Part shown: in pieces, positions 41,714-49,868 of the stretch
How positions within the stretch are numbered: the stretch's first letter is position 1
Layout of the letters: every line of letters begins with the position of its first letter
Notes under the pieces: generated by a model
The model's input: only the letters and a program-made list of their open reading frames with translations
The model's database searches: none
What the model was told of the DNA's origin: nothing
DNA from: Flavobacterium suncheonense GH29-5 = DSM 17707
GTDB lineage: Bacteria > Bacteroidota > Bacteroidia > Flavobacteriales > Flavobacteriaceae
DNA: 64,000 nt
NCBI RefSeq assembly: GCF_000430025.1
Contig: NZ_AUCZ01000003.1
Span: 310,001-374,000, forward strand
Direction of reading: 5' to 3'
Translations under genes and position numbers: made by a program

Positions 41714-42672
41714 TATTTTTTTGGTTTGTATTTAGAGTTATCAAAGATTTGTTTGGCATCCGTGGCTAACATTTTCTGCAGTGTTACCTCGTTGTTTTTC
41801 ATATAGGAACGCACTATTTGCCAGCCAATCCACTGCCCTACACGCCCGGGCGATTCCTGATCGATTTCAAGGTAAAATTTGGAATACGGACCAACCGAAA
41901 TGAACCGCTGCATCAGTTTTGTATCGGTATCAAACAACAGCTTGTTATCGATGAAATAACGCCACAGTTCCGATTCATTCTCCTGACACCATTTAATCTG
42001 TTCGTCTGTGTATTCGATTTTGGCGCCATCAGAAGCATCCGGCAACAGCAGGTCTTTCATATACAATTCTTTACCGAAATAGATCATCTGTCCTAACAAA
42101 CTGCGGTCTGTTGGCGGTGCAATTTTTCCCTGCGAAAAACTCGTTACCAGATCCGGCATCATCTGCGACGGTTCAAAACCCTGACGCTGGTATTTCGGAA
42201 AGCCTTCGTAAAAACGATGGTCTTTGCCCAAATACGTATCTAAAGAAAGTAACACCAGACTGTCTGCGTAAATAGCTTTGGCATCAGTATCAACCTCTGA
42301 AATTAAGGTGATGACTTTAGGCGCTTTATATTCCGGATAATAATACTGAATCCGTTTGAACAGACTTTCCAAATCTCCTTCAAAGGCAGTATTGTCGGGG
42401 TATTTTTTCTTTACCTCGCCGTACAACTCCTGCAATAACGGATTTTGCAGTTTGTTCGTCCAAACCGTATCGGGATTACCGGCAGGAAAGAAAAACGGAT
42501 AGGTCTTTTTCAGTTGGGCTAAATCTTCCGGTTTGGATTCATAAAAAAGTTTATCAAAACGCTCAATAGTCAAATTCACCGGAATGGCTTCAACGGCTTC
42601 AGTTACCTTGTCTTCCTTTTTACAAGAAACAAAGGCCAGCGAAGCAATCAAAAGCAATGCGTATTTCTTCAT
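41713..42672 (-). CDS. gldB: Gliding motility lipoprotein GldB
   Basis: A 319-residue lipoprotein. The signal peptide MKKYALLLIASLAFVSC ends in a lipobox with Cys17. Family stretches include NLTIERFDKLFYESKPEDL, YPFFFPAGNPDTVW, LSLDTYLGKDHRFYEGFPKY and the C-terminal SPGRVGQWIGWQIVRSYMKNN, which resembles a membrane-associated peptidase-like fold without clear active site. GldB is essential for gliding in Flavobacterium johnsoniae. It forms an operon with gldC and is divergent from nadE. Confidence 0.95.
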   Translation of the reverse strand: MKKYALLLIASLAFVSCKKEDKVTEAVEAIPVNLTIERFDKLFYESKPEDLAQLKKTYPFFFPAGNPDTVWTNKLQNPLLQELYGEVKKKYPDNTAFEGDLESLFKRIQYYYPEYKAPKVITLISEVDTDAKAIYADSLVLLSLDTYLGKDHRFYEGFPKYQRQGFEPSQMMPDLVTSFSQGKIAPPTDRSLLGQMIYFGKELYMKDLLLPDASDGAKIEYTDEQIKWCQENESELWRYFIDNKLLFDTDTKLMQRFISVGPYSKFYLEIDQESPGRVGQWIGWQIVRSYMKNNEVTLQKMLATDAKQIFDNSKYKPKK

Positions 42673-42718
42673 ATAACTTTAATCAAAAATTAATACTTTT
42701 AGGGCTACAAATTTGACG

Positions 42719-42726
42719 CAAATATA
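42719..42726 (-). promoter_or_regulatory. -7 box of the gldB-gldC operon
   Basis: Minus strand 42726-42719 reads TATATTTG, a full match to TAnnTTTG, about 47 bases before the gldB ATG, in the divergent gldB/nadE gap. Confidence 0.55.
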
Positions 42727-42760
42727 CGGTACAGTTTTTATAAAATCCTCATAAATAATC

Positions 42761-43582
42761 ATGACACAGGCAAAGACTTTTCAGGCAGAAAAAATAAACA
42801 CTCATATTGTTAACTGGTTACGCGAATATGCCACAAACGCTAAAGTAAAAGGTTTTGTTGTAGGGATTTCCGGTGGGATTGATTCTGCCTTAACCTCAAC
42901 ACTTTGCGCCCAGACGGGTTTGCCTACTTTATGTGTGGAAATGCCGATTCACCAGCATCCTTCCCAGGTTTCCCGCGGACAGGAACATATTGCACAATTA
43001 AAAAAGCGTTTTCCGAACGTTTCCAGCGTAATCGCCGATTTGACTCCTGTTTTTGAAACGTTCAAAGCTGAAGTTCCCGATTCTGAAAACGAAGCCACTT
43101 TAAATCTAACATTGGCCAATACCCGAGCGCGTTTACGCATGACGACCTTATACTATTTTGCCGGATTGCATTATGCGCTTGTAGCCGGAACCGGTAATAA
43201 AGTAGAAGATTTCGGCGTAGGTTTTTTTACCAAATACGGTGATGGCGGCGTAGATCTCAGCCCGATTGCCGACTTGCTTAAGAGCGAAGTTCGCCTGCTG
43301 GCCAAATATCTGAATGTTCCGCAAAGTATTTTAGACGCCAAACCTACAGACGGTCTTTTTACCGATGCCAATTACGAAGACGAACGCAGCGACGAAGACC
43401 AATTGGGTGCCAGTTACGATGAACTGGAAATCGCAATGGCAGCAATGGCGGCCGGTAAGACGGAAGACGACTTTTCTGGAAGAGCAAAAGAAGTGTTCAA
43501 AATCTATAAAAGGCTGAACGTCATCAACCAACACAAAATGAACCCGATACCGGTTTGTCGTATTCCGGACGAATTGAAATAA
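42761..43582 (+). CDS. nadE: NAD(+) synthase, ammonia-type
   Basis: A 273-residue enzyme making NAD from nicotinate adenine dinucleotide, ATP and ammonia. The PP-loop SGGIDSA is at residues 37-43; other motifs are NTRARLRMTTLYYFA, GTGNKVEDFGVGFFTKYGDGGVDLSPIADLLKSEV and the C-terminal KMNPIPVCRIP. There is no glutaminase domain, so it uses free ammonia or a separate amidotransferase. It is divergent from gldB, an arrangement also familiar from Flavobacterium. Confidence 0.96.
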   Translation: MTQAKTFQAEKINTHIVNWLREYATNAKVKGFVVGISGGIDSALTSTLCAQTGLPTLCVEMPIHQHPSQVSRGQEHIAQLKKRFPNVSSVIADLTPVFETFKAEVPDSENEATLNLTLANTRARLRMTTLYYFAGLHYALVAGTGNKVEDFGVGFFTKYGDGGVDLSPIADLLKSEVRLLAKYLNVPQSILDAKPTDGLFTDANYEDERSDEDQLGASYDELEIAMAAMAAGKTEDDFSGRAKEVFKIYKRLNVINQHKMNPIPVCRIPDELK

Positions 43583-43660
43583 ATTTCTGATTGTTGATTA
43601 TCAGTATATTGTATTTTTTTAGTAATTTTACAGACTATTACTATTAAAAATGTATGTGAA

Positions 43661-44290
43661 ATGATTAGAGTGTGTTTAGCAGACAACCACCCCGTAGTAC
43701 ATCAAGGGGTGAAATCCTACTTCAAAGACAGTTCCGCTGTAAATTTTGTAGGAGTGGTTAGTAATTTGGATGACCTGGATGAATTACTAAAAAAGAAAGC
43801 AGTAGATGTTGTTGTCTTAGATTTAGAGTTGGAAGGATTAACGAGTATTAATCTGGTAAAATCATTAATCAGAGAATATTCCGATAGTAAGTTTGTGGTT
43901 TTTACCAACTTAGGAGAACAAATCTATGCACCAAATGCTTTAAAAGCAGGAGTTTCAGCTTATATTCACAAAAGCTCAAAATTAGAAGATTTAGAAAACG
44001 CTATTAAGAAAGTTAACGAAGGGCATGTGGTATTCAGTGAAGCGGTTAAGAAAAACCTGGCCTTACTAAACAAAGGGAAAAAATCCGATCGTTTGTACCG
44101 CAAATTATCGTCGAGAGAAATCGAAGTATTACGCTATTTAAGCGACGGAAAGAAAAACAAAGAGATTGCGAAGTTGTTAACCTTAAACGAGAAAACCATC
44201 AGTACATACAAGTTGCGATTGTTAACCAAACTCCATGTTACAAACTTGGTTGATTTGGTAAACAAAGCAAAAGCTTTGGAAATCGTTTAA
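43661..44290 (+). CDS. NarL/FixJ-type response regulator (orphan)
   Basis: A 209-residue two-component regulator. The receiver (about 1-120) has the acidic pocket Asp8, phosphoacceptor Asp54 in VVVLDLELEG, Thr82 in VVFTN and Lys104 in YIHKSS, all intact. A LuxR-type helix-turn-helix follows at about 143-205 (LSSREIEVLRYLSDGKKNKEIAKLL; TLNEKTISTYKLRLLTKL). No histidine kinase gene is adjacent, so the partner is unknown. The gene converges with dnaG and their stop codons overlap (TTTAA at 44286-44290). Confidence 0.94.
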   Translation: MIRVCLADNHPVVHQGVKSYFKDSSAVNFVGVVSNLDDLDELLKKKAVDVVVLDLELEGLTSINLVKSLIREYSDSKFVVFTNLGEQIYAPNALKAGVSAYIHKSSKLEDLENAIKKVNEGHVVFSEAVKKNLALLNKGKKSDRLYRKLSSREIEVLRYLSDGKKNKEIAKLLTLNEKTISTYKLRLLTKLHVTNLVDLVNKAKALEIV

Positions 44291-46266
44291 CTGTAACGCG
44301 ACATTACTCTACCTAGTTTAGTCGAAAACGAATTGATTAACTTATAATATTCCATCGCTAAGGCGAGTGTTTCGGAATTATCGGCTTCAGGTTCGGCAGA
44401 AAGAGTATTTTTCAGTTCGTTGATAATTTTATCTACTAAAAACCAGCGCAAAGTCAATATTGTTTCGGAAACGTATTGACTTACCGTCTGGTTTTTTTGT
44501 TTTACGATGATTTGCTGTGCTTCCCAGTTGTGAAGCAAATCGCGCTCTTCTTCCATCAGAATATTCGTCACTTCCTGAGCCAGATCCGGTTCCAGTCGCA
44601 TTAAATATTGTTCGAGTTCAAAGGTTTCGTGCTGGTGAAAATAATTAATCAAATCGTTGTAAATCGCCCGAAATGGCGCATTGGCCAGTTCCACCTCATC
44701 TTCCTGCAAACTCAGGTAAATGCGCTGGTACACTTTATAGGCATTCATTTCCTTTACCTCGACCGTTTCGCCCTCTTCATTCACTTTTAAAATCAAATCT
44801 TCAAATTCTTCTTCCACCGTTCCGTACAACAGTAAAATTTCGATGATTTTGCGCTCCAACTCATACAACACATCAACCTTAGTTGCCATCTCCGGATTGG
44901 TTTCCGGTCGGACCACCTCAAACGCTTTTTGTTCGGTTTTCAGTTTTTTCCCGGCTTCATGGATGTCTTTCTGAACGAGCTGCGCCAACGTATTAAACAA
45001 CACGTCTTCGGAAATATCCATAATCCGGGAACACTCCTGAATGTAAATTTCGCGCTTTATTTTATCCGGGATTTTAGACACGCTGGTTACCATATCGCGA
45101 ATGAGTTCCGCTTTTTTGATGGGATCGTTTTTGGCTTCCTTCATCAGCAACGACGCTTTGAACTGGATAAAATCCATCGCGTTGTCGCTCAGATACGCGA
45201 CCAGTTCGTCATGCGAGGTTTTCTTGGCAAAACTGTCCGGATCTTCGCCGTCGGGAAACGTGCAGACTTTGGCGTTCATGCCTTCTTCCAGGATTAAGTC
45301 GATTCCACGGATGGACGCGCGCAAACCGGCGGCATCCCCGTCAAAAAGCACCGTAATATTTTTCGTCAGACGATTCACCAGACGAATCTGATCTGGCGTT
45401 AAAGCGGTTCCCGAAGACGCTACCACGTTTTCCACTCCGGCCTGATGCAGCTGAATCACATCGGTATAGCCTTCCACCAGAAAACAGTTGTCGAGTTTGG
45501 CAATGGCCTGTTTGGCGTGGTAAATCCCATACAGCACTTTACTCTTGTGATAGATGTCGCTTTCCGGGGAATTCAGGTACTTGGCTGCTTTTTTATCGTT
45601 GGTGAGAATACGGCCTCCAAATCCTAAAACACGGCCCGACATACTCTGAATCGGGAACATCACACGGCCTTTGAAACGGTCAAACTGTTTGTCTTCCTTT
45701 ACAATCGTTAACCCCGTTTTTTCCAGATATTCGAGTTTGTATCCTTTGCCGAGCGCTTCCATGGTAAAAGCATCCCAGGTTTCCGGGGAATACCCTAAAC
45801 CGAATTTTTCGATGGTTTCTTTTGTAAAACCGCGCTCTTTGAAATAAGAATAGCCGATAGCTTTTCCTTCATCGGTATTTAACAAGGTCGAATGAAAATA
45901 TTTTTGGGCGAATTCCGATACCAGATACATGCTTTCCTTTTCATTGGCTTCGGCTTTGGCATCGTCGCTTATTTCGGTTTCCTCAATTTCGATGTTGTAT
46001 TTTTTGGCTAAATACCGAATGGCTTCCGGGTACGAAAAATGTTCGTGTTCCATCAGAAACGTCACGGCATTGCCGCCTTTTCCGGAACTGAAATCCTTCC
46101 AGATTTGTTTCACCGGCGACACCATAAACGAAGGCGATTTTTCATTCGAGAACGGACTTAATCCTTTCAGATTGCTTCCCGCTCTTTTCAATTGGACAAA
46201 ATCGCCGATTACCTCCTCGACGCGGGCGGTTTCAAATACGGTTTCTATGGTGTTTTGTGAAATCAT
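44287..46266 (-). CDS. dnaG: DNA primase DnaG lacking zinc ligands
   Basis: A 659-residue primase that makes RNA primers for replication. The TOPRIM core is intact (CFLVEGYTDVIQLHQAGVENVVASSGTAL; FDGDAAGLRASIRG; PDGEDPDSF), as are the RNA polymerase domain motifs FKGRVMFPIQSMSGRVLGFGGR and YLNSPESDIYHKS. In the N-terminal CHC2 zinc module the fold-flanking residues remain (LSPFSNEKSPSFMVSP; WKDFSSGKGGNAVTFLM) but all four metal ligands are replaced: Ser37, Ser40, Asp58 and Ser61. The C-terminal helicase-interaction region is about 440-659. The start at 46266 (MISQNTIE) follows a -7 box. Confidence 0.96.
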   Translation of the reverse strand: MISQNTIETVFETARVEEVIGDFVQLKRAGSNLKGLSPFSNEKSPSFMVSPVKQIWKDFSSGKGGNAVTFLMEHEHFSYPEAIRYLAKKYNIEIEETEISDDAKAEANEKESMYLVSEFAQKYFHSTLLNTDEGKAIGYSYFKERGFTKETIEKFGLGYSPETWDAFTMEALGKGYKLEYLEKTGLTIVKEDKQFDRFKGRVMFPIQSMSGRVLGFGGRILTNDKKAAKYLNSPESDIYHKSKVLYGIYHAKQAIAKLDNCFLVEGYTDVIQLHQAGVENVVASSGTALTPDQIRLVNRLTKNITVLFDGDAAGLRASIRGIDLILEEGMNAKVCTFPDGEDPDSFAKKTSHDELVAYLSDNAMDFIQFKASLLMKEAKNDPIKKAELIRDMVTSVSKIPDKIKREIYIQECSRIMDISEDVLFNTLAQLVQKDIHEAGKKLKTEQKAFEVVRPETNPEMATKVDVLYELERKIIEILLLYGTVEEEFEDLILKVNEEGETVEVKEMNAYKVYQRIYLSLQEDEVELANAPFRAIYNDLINYFHQHETFELEQYLMRLEPDLAQEVTNILMEEERDLLHNWEAQQIIVKQKNQTVSQYVSETILTLRWFLVDKIINELKNTLSAEPEADNSETLALAMEYYKLINSFSTKLGRVMSRYS

Positions 46267-46287
46267 TTTTTTTCTGTGGCAACGTTC

Positions 46288-46295
46288 CAAAGATA
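46288..46295 (-). promoter_or_regulatory. -7 box of dnaG
   Basis: Minus strand 46295-46288 reads TATCTTTG, matching TAnnTTTG, about 22 bases upstream of the dnaG ATG. Confidence 0.55.
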
Positions 46296-46385
46296 CAAAG
46301 TTCTAAAGTTTAAAAAGAATATCTTGAATTTTTACTGCTGCACCACTAAAACAAAAGACTGCCAGCAGATTTTTCAATCTTTTAA

Positions 46386-46418
46386 TTAAAAAAGGTGCCT
46401 CTTTCGATGACACCTTTT
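46386..46418 (-). terminator. Intrinsic terminator after the predicted outer-membrane protein gene
   Basis: AAAAGGTG (minus strand from 46418) pairs with CACCTTTT (to 46390) around a 13-nt loop, followed by further Ts. It ends the sigma/anti-sigma/OMP unit, 26 bases past the stop at 46445. Confidence 0.75.
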
Positions 46419-46444
46419 AAAAACGTATGTGTAACTAACCCTGA

Positions 46445-47485
46445 TTAATTCAAATCGAAACGGATACCCAAGGAAACATTGTGCTGATCTACCGCATTAT
46501 TTTCAAACAACGGATTTAAATCGTACTTCAGATACAAACTGGTTTCTTTCCAGCCTACATAAGTACTCAATCCGTAATTCCAGTCGTTTACATTCCAATC
46601 GCCTTTTTGCTTTTCCTTAATTTTATAATCGTCTATTTTATAACTTAAAAATTGCTTGGAATTGGTATTATACCCTACAAAACCTCCTACCCCAAAACGG
46701 AAACCATTGTGTGATTTATAGTATGTTGTTCCGTCTTTCGTTGTTTTTTTTGAAAAATCGAATTCCAAATGCACCGGCAATGCCAAATATACATTTTTAA
46801 AATAACTGTCTTTTTTGCGTAATTCCACCGGATAGGTTTCCATTACGGTTTCTTTTCCATTGTCTACAAAATAACGATTATCGGTAGGTGCAATAATGTT
46901 ATACATAAACGACAGTCCGTATTTTAAATGTAACGGGCTTGCTTCCTTGCCCAAACGCGTTCTTTTGGTTAAACCCCACTCGAAAAACACAGATCGCATA
47001 TAACCGAAATCTGAATTAGCAACCGCACCTTTGGTAACGAGATTATTGAATCCGGAAGCCAACACAAATTGTGTTGTTGTTCTCTTTTCTCTTCCCGGCT
47101 CGTTCAAATCGTCTCCGGAAATGCTGATGGAAAAGCGGTTTCTCTTTTTGGTTTTGGTAGTGTCATTGATTTTACCCTCCACTTTTTCCTGAACCAGATC
47201 ATTTAATTTAGCTTGTTCCATCGCCACGCGCTCTTCGATGTTTTTGGAATGCCAGTTGGCAGCCGCAATTTTCTTTTGATCGGCTTCTTCAGAGGTGATT
47301 TTCTTGCTCTCTAAGTCCTGATTGATCAGATCGACCTTTTCCTTTAAGGCTTGTTTCTCTTCCTTCGTGATGTTCTCAATGTTCTGAGCGATGACTTTAG
47401 CACGCTGCTCAAACGTTTCTTGTGCCACTACTTTGCTCACAAAAAGGCATAAGGATACCGCTACATAAAAAATAATTTTCTGCAT
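46445..47485 (-). CDS. Predicted outer-membrane beta-barrel protein with coiled-coil N-terminus
   Basis: A 346-residue exported protein. The signal peptide is about 1-21 (ending KVVAQ). Residues 24-110 are charged and helical (EQRAKVIAQNIENITKEEKQAL; SKKITSEEADQKKIAAANW), likely a coiled coil. From about 135 the pattern is alternating and aromatic (GYMRSVFFEWGLTKRTRLG; YLALPVHLEFDFSKK; FRFGVGGFVGYNTN) and the protein ends HNVSLGIRFDLN, a typical outer-membrane strand. Its function is unknown. It lies 33 bases after the anti-sigma-like gene, so it may be a target or partner of that envelope-stress module. Confidence 0.75.
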   Translation of the reverse strand: MQKIIFYVAVSLCLFVSKVVAQETFEQRAKVIAQNIENITKEEKQALKEKVDLINQDLESKKITSEEADQKKIAAANWHSKNIEERVAMEQAKLNDLVQEKVEGKINDTTKTKKRNRFSISISGDDLNEPGREKRTTTQFVLASGFNNLVTKGAVANSDFGYMRSVFFEWGLTKRTRLGKEASPLHLKYGLSFMYNIIAPTDNRYFVDNGKETVMETYPVELRKKDSYFKNVYLALPVHLEFDFSKKTTKDGTTYYKSHNGFRFGVGGFVGYNTNSKQFLSYKIDDYKIKEKQKGDWNVNDWNYGLSTYVGWKETSLYLKYDLNPLFENNAVDQHNVSLGIRFDLN

Positions 47486-47518
47486 GATTAAAAAATTTAA
47501 CTGTTCGATTTTTGATTG

Positions 47519-48199
47519 TTATTCGTAATTCCTGTTGGCAACAGCCGTTTTTACCGTTTTAAAGTTTTTCTTGATTTTATCCAAAGTGGTTTCGCGGAAT
47601 TCCATATTCAGTTCGCCTTCTACCGACGACAACAGCGAATTGGCGTTTACTTTTACCTTTGGTTTCTCTTTAGGCGCTTCGTTTACTGCCAGCATTTTTT
47701 CAGGTTCTTGATGGGTGTTTTCGAGGATAACCGGCGGTGTTTCCTGTAAAACAGGCACTTTATCAATTCGCACTTCCTGAAGCGTGCTGTTTGCAACTTT
47801 TTGTTTTTTTCTTACTGGTGTGCTGGTGTTCGATTGATGTTCAGCTAACGTTTCAGCATTGTTATGTTTCTCAAAAATTGGTGAACCATCACCATTTACA
47901 GGTTCCGATACGGCTTCCGCTTCTTTAATTGCCTTTCCTTCAACCACAACATTGTCGTTACTATTCATCGGAAGGGTTTGATTGCTTCTTTCCTGATGCA
48001 TAAGCAACAACCCCACTCCTGAAAAAAGCACCATACTTGCCGCCACGTACAGCCATCGGAAATTGCGTTTCGGTCTCTTGTTTTCGGTTACCGAAAGCAT
48101 CGCATCCAATCTGTCCCAAGCGGCTTCAGAAGGCTGAATTTCTCGCTCATTCAGCTTTTTTCTGAATACTTCTTCCATTTTATTCGGTTCCATAGTCAT
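47519..48199 (-). CDS. Probable anti-sigma factor (single-pass membrane protein)
   Basis: A 226-residue protein. The N-terminal ~45 residues are charged and helical (MEEVFRKKLNEREIQPSEAAWDRLDAML), matching the cytoplasmic helix of flavobacterial anti-sigma-like proteins. One membrane helix follows (WLYVAASMVLFSGVGLLLM, about 49-67), then a long, Pro/Lys/Val-rich periplasmic part without known domain. It overlaps the ECF sigma gene by about 20 bases, the usual coupling of a sigma factor and its inhibitor. Start at 48199 is chosen for this overlap; a second ATG is at 48193. The assignment rests on context and topology. Confidence 0.7.
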   Translation of the reverse strand: MTMEPNKMEEVFRKKLNEREIQPSEAAWDRLDAMLSVTENKRPKRNFRWLYVAASMVLFSGVGLLLMHQERSNQTLPMNSNDNVVVEGKAIKEAEAVSEPVNGDGSPIFEKHNNAETLAEHQSNTSTPVRKKQKVANSTLQEVRIDKVPVLQETPPVILENTHQEPEKMLAVNEAPKEKPKVKVNANSLLSSVEGELNMEFRETTLDKIKKNFKTVKTAVANRNYE

Positions 48200-48740
48200 A
48201 ATTTTTTTGTTTGTTAATTTGGTCTTGGAGCATTTTCCGGGCGTGCGACAGTTGCGATTTCGATGTTCCTTCGCTGATGCCCAACATTTCAGCAATTTCC
48301 TGATGTTTGTAGCCTTCAATCGCATAGAGGTTGAACACCATTCGATAGCCGTCGGGAAGACTGTCAATCAAAAACTGGATGTCTTCCACCGAAAACTGAC
48401 TTTCTATATTGTTGAAGCGCTCCTCAAAGAAATTTTCATCTTCGGTAAACTTTACCTGCTTCTGAACTCTCAAAAACGAAATGCTTTCGTTGACCATGAT
48501 TCTTCGGATCCAGCCTTCAAAACTGCCTTTGTGCTCGAAATGCTTCAAATTTGAAAACACTTTCATAAAAGCGGTAATCATAATGTCCTCCGCCTGGTGA
48601 ACATCTTTAATGTACTGTCGGCACACACTCAACATCTTCGGAGCGAACTGCGCATAAATCTTGTGCTGCGCATGCCGGTTGTTTTCGACTGCCAACTGTA
48701 TGATTTCTTTTTCGTCCTGATGCAAGTGGATTACTTTCAT
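48180..48740 (-). CDS. ECF-type RNA polymerase sigma factor
   Basis: A 186-residue two-domain sigma-70 family factor. Region 2 is HKIYAQFAPKMLSVCRQYIKDVHQAEDIMI ... FEGWIRRIMVNESISFLR; region 4 is SLPDGYRMVFNLYAIEGYKHQEIAEMLGISEGTSKSQLSHARKML. There is no region 3, as expected for ECF factors. I start at Met 48740 (MKVIHLHQDE); the frame has another Met six codons upstream. It is followed by a probable anti-sigma gene and a predicted outer-membrane protein gene, so it probably answers an envelope signal. Confidence 0.93.
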   Translation of the reverse strand: MKVIHLHQDEKEIIQLAVENNRHAQHKIYAQFAPKMLSVCRQYIKDVHQAEDIMITAFMKVFSNLKHFEHKGSFEGWIRRIMVNESISFLRVQKQVKFTEDENFFEERFNNIESQFSVEDIQFLIDSLPDGYRMVFNLYAIEGYKHQEIAEMLGISEGTSKSQLSHARKMLQDQINKQKNYDYGTE

Positions 48741-48843
48741 TCCTTTTTTAAGTTCCAAAATCAGAAAACGGCACTATTAACCGACTTCTATCAGCATAGA
48801 CGATTGAGATTGTAAAATAGTTGCATGACACATGAAAAAAAAA

Positions 48844-49824
48844 TTAAATTTTTCTTTCAATCACGTAATTCACCATTAAAACAAGGGAATCTTTATAGGG
48901 AGAATCGGGGAAGTTTTGGATAAGTTGTAAGGCTTCCTGCTGGAATTGTATCATTTGCTGTTCGGCATAACGCAATCCGTTTTTATCTTTTACGAACTGA
49001 ATGACTTCGCGAACGCGTTTTTTGTCTTTGTTGTGGTTTTTCACCGAATTGATGACCCAGCTTTTTTCTTTCGGCGAACAGTTGTTCAGCGCATAAATCA
49101 ATGGCAGTGTCATTTTTTGTTCTTTGATGTCGATTCCGGTCGGTTTTCCAATGGCATCTTCCGTATAATCGAATAAATCGTCTTTAATCTGAAACGCCAT
49201 TCCTATTAACTCGCCGAATTTACGCATGCGTTCCACCACTTCAAGGTCTTCCGGTTTTACGGCACAGGCGCCCAACGAACAACACGCGGCAATTAAAGTT
49301 GCGGTTTTCTGGCGGATGATTTCGTAATACACCTCTTCCGTGATGTCAAGGCGTCGGGCTTTTTCAATCTGGAGTAATTCGCCTTCACTCATTTCCCGAA
49401 CGGCTACGGAAATAATCTTCAGTAAATCGAAATCGTTATTGTCAATGGAAAGCAATAAACCTTTGGACAGCAGATAATCACCAACCAAAACGGCAATTTT
49501 GTTTTTCCACAAAGCATTGATGGAGAAAAAACCGCGGCGTTTGTTGCTGTCGTCCACCACATCGTCGTGTACTAAAGTGGCGGTGTGAATCAGCTCGATT
49601 ACGGAAGCCCCGCGATAGGTTCGGTCGTTTACCGTTCCGCCGGACACCATTTTGGCCGTTAAGAACACAAACATCGGACGCATCTGTTTCCCTTTGCGGT
49701 TAACAATATAATGGGTGATGCGGTTTAAAAGCGCCACTTTGGAAGACATAGCCAGTTGAAACTTCTTTTCGAAAAGTTCCATTTCAAAGGCAATCGGCTC
49801 TTTTATTTTTTCCGTGATTTTCAT
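48844..49824 (-). CDS. Trans-isoprenyl diphosphate synthase (polyprenyl synthetase)
   Basis: A 326-residue all-helical prenyltransferase. The first Asp-rich motif is LVHDDVVDDSNKRRG, the second is FQIKDDLFDYTED, with the chain-site KMTLPLIYAL after it. It condenses isopentenyl diphosphate with allylic diphosphates; long-chain products such as the menaquinone side chain are most likely (octaprenyl/heptaprenyl type), but length cannot be read with certainty. The first Met codon (49833) is three codons upstream of my preferred start MKITEKIKEP. It stands in tandem with rlmN. Confidence 0.93.
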   Translation of the reverse strand: MKITEKIKEPIAFEMELFEKKFQLAMSSKVALLNRITHYIVNRKGKQMRPMFVFLTAKMVSGGTVNDRTYRGASVIELIHTATLVHDDVVDDSNKRRGFFSINALWKNKIAVLVGDYLLSKGLLLSIDNNDFDLLKIISVAVREMSEGELLQIEKARRLDITEEVYYEIIRQKTATLIAACCSLGACAVKPEDLEVVERMRKFGELIGMAFQIKDDLFDYTEDAIGKPTGIDIKEQKMTLPLIYALNNCSPKEKSWVINSVKNHNKDKKRVREVIQFVKDKNGLRYAEQQMIQFQQEALQLIQNFPDSPYKDSLVLMVNYVIERKI

Positions 49825-49868
49825 TCGCCTCAAATATAGCGAAATTCTATCAAGAAAAGTATCGAAAT

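Noticed and set aside
46083..46160. Broken dnaG pseudogene
   Set aside because: The reading frame and catalytic motifs are intact over the full length; only the zinc ligands differ.
47519..48367. Longer 282-residue form of the anti-sigma protein
   Set aside because: The first 56 codons lie inside the ECF sigma gene in another frame and look non-natural.
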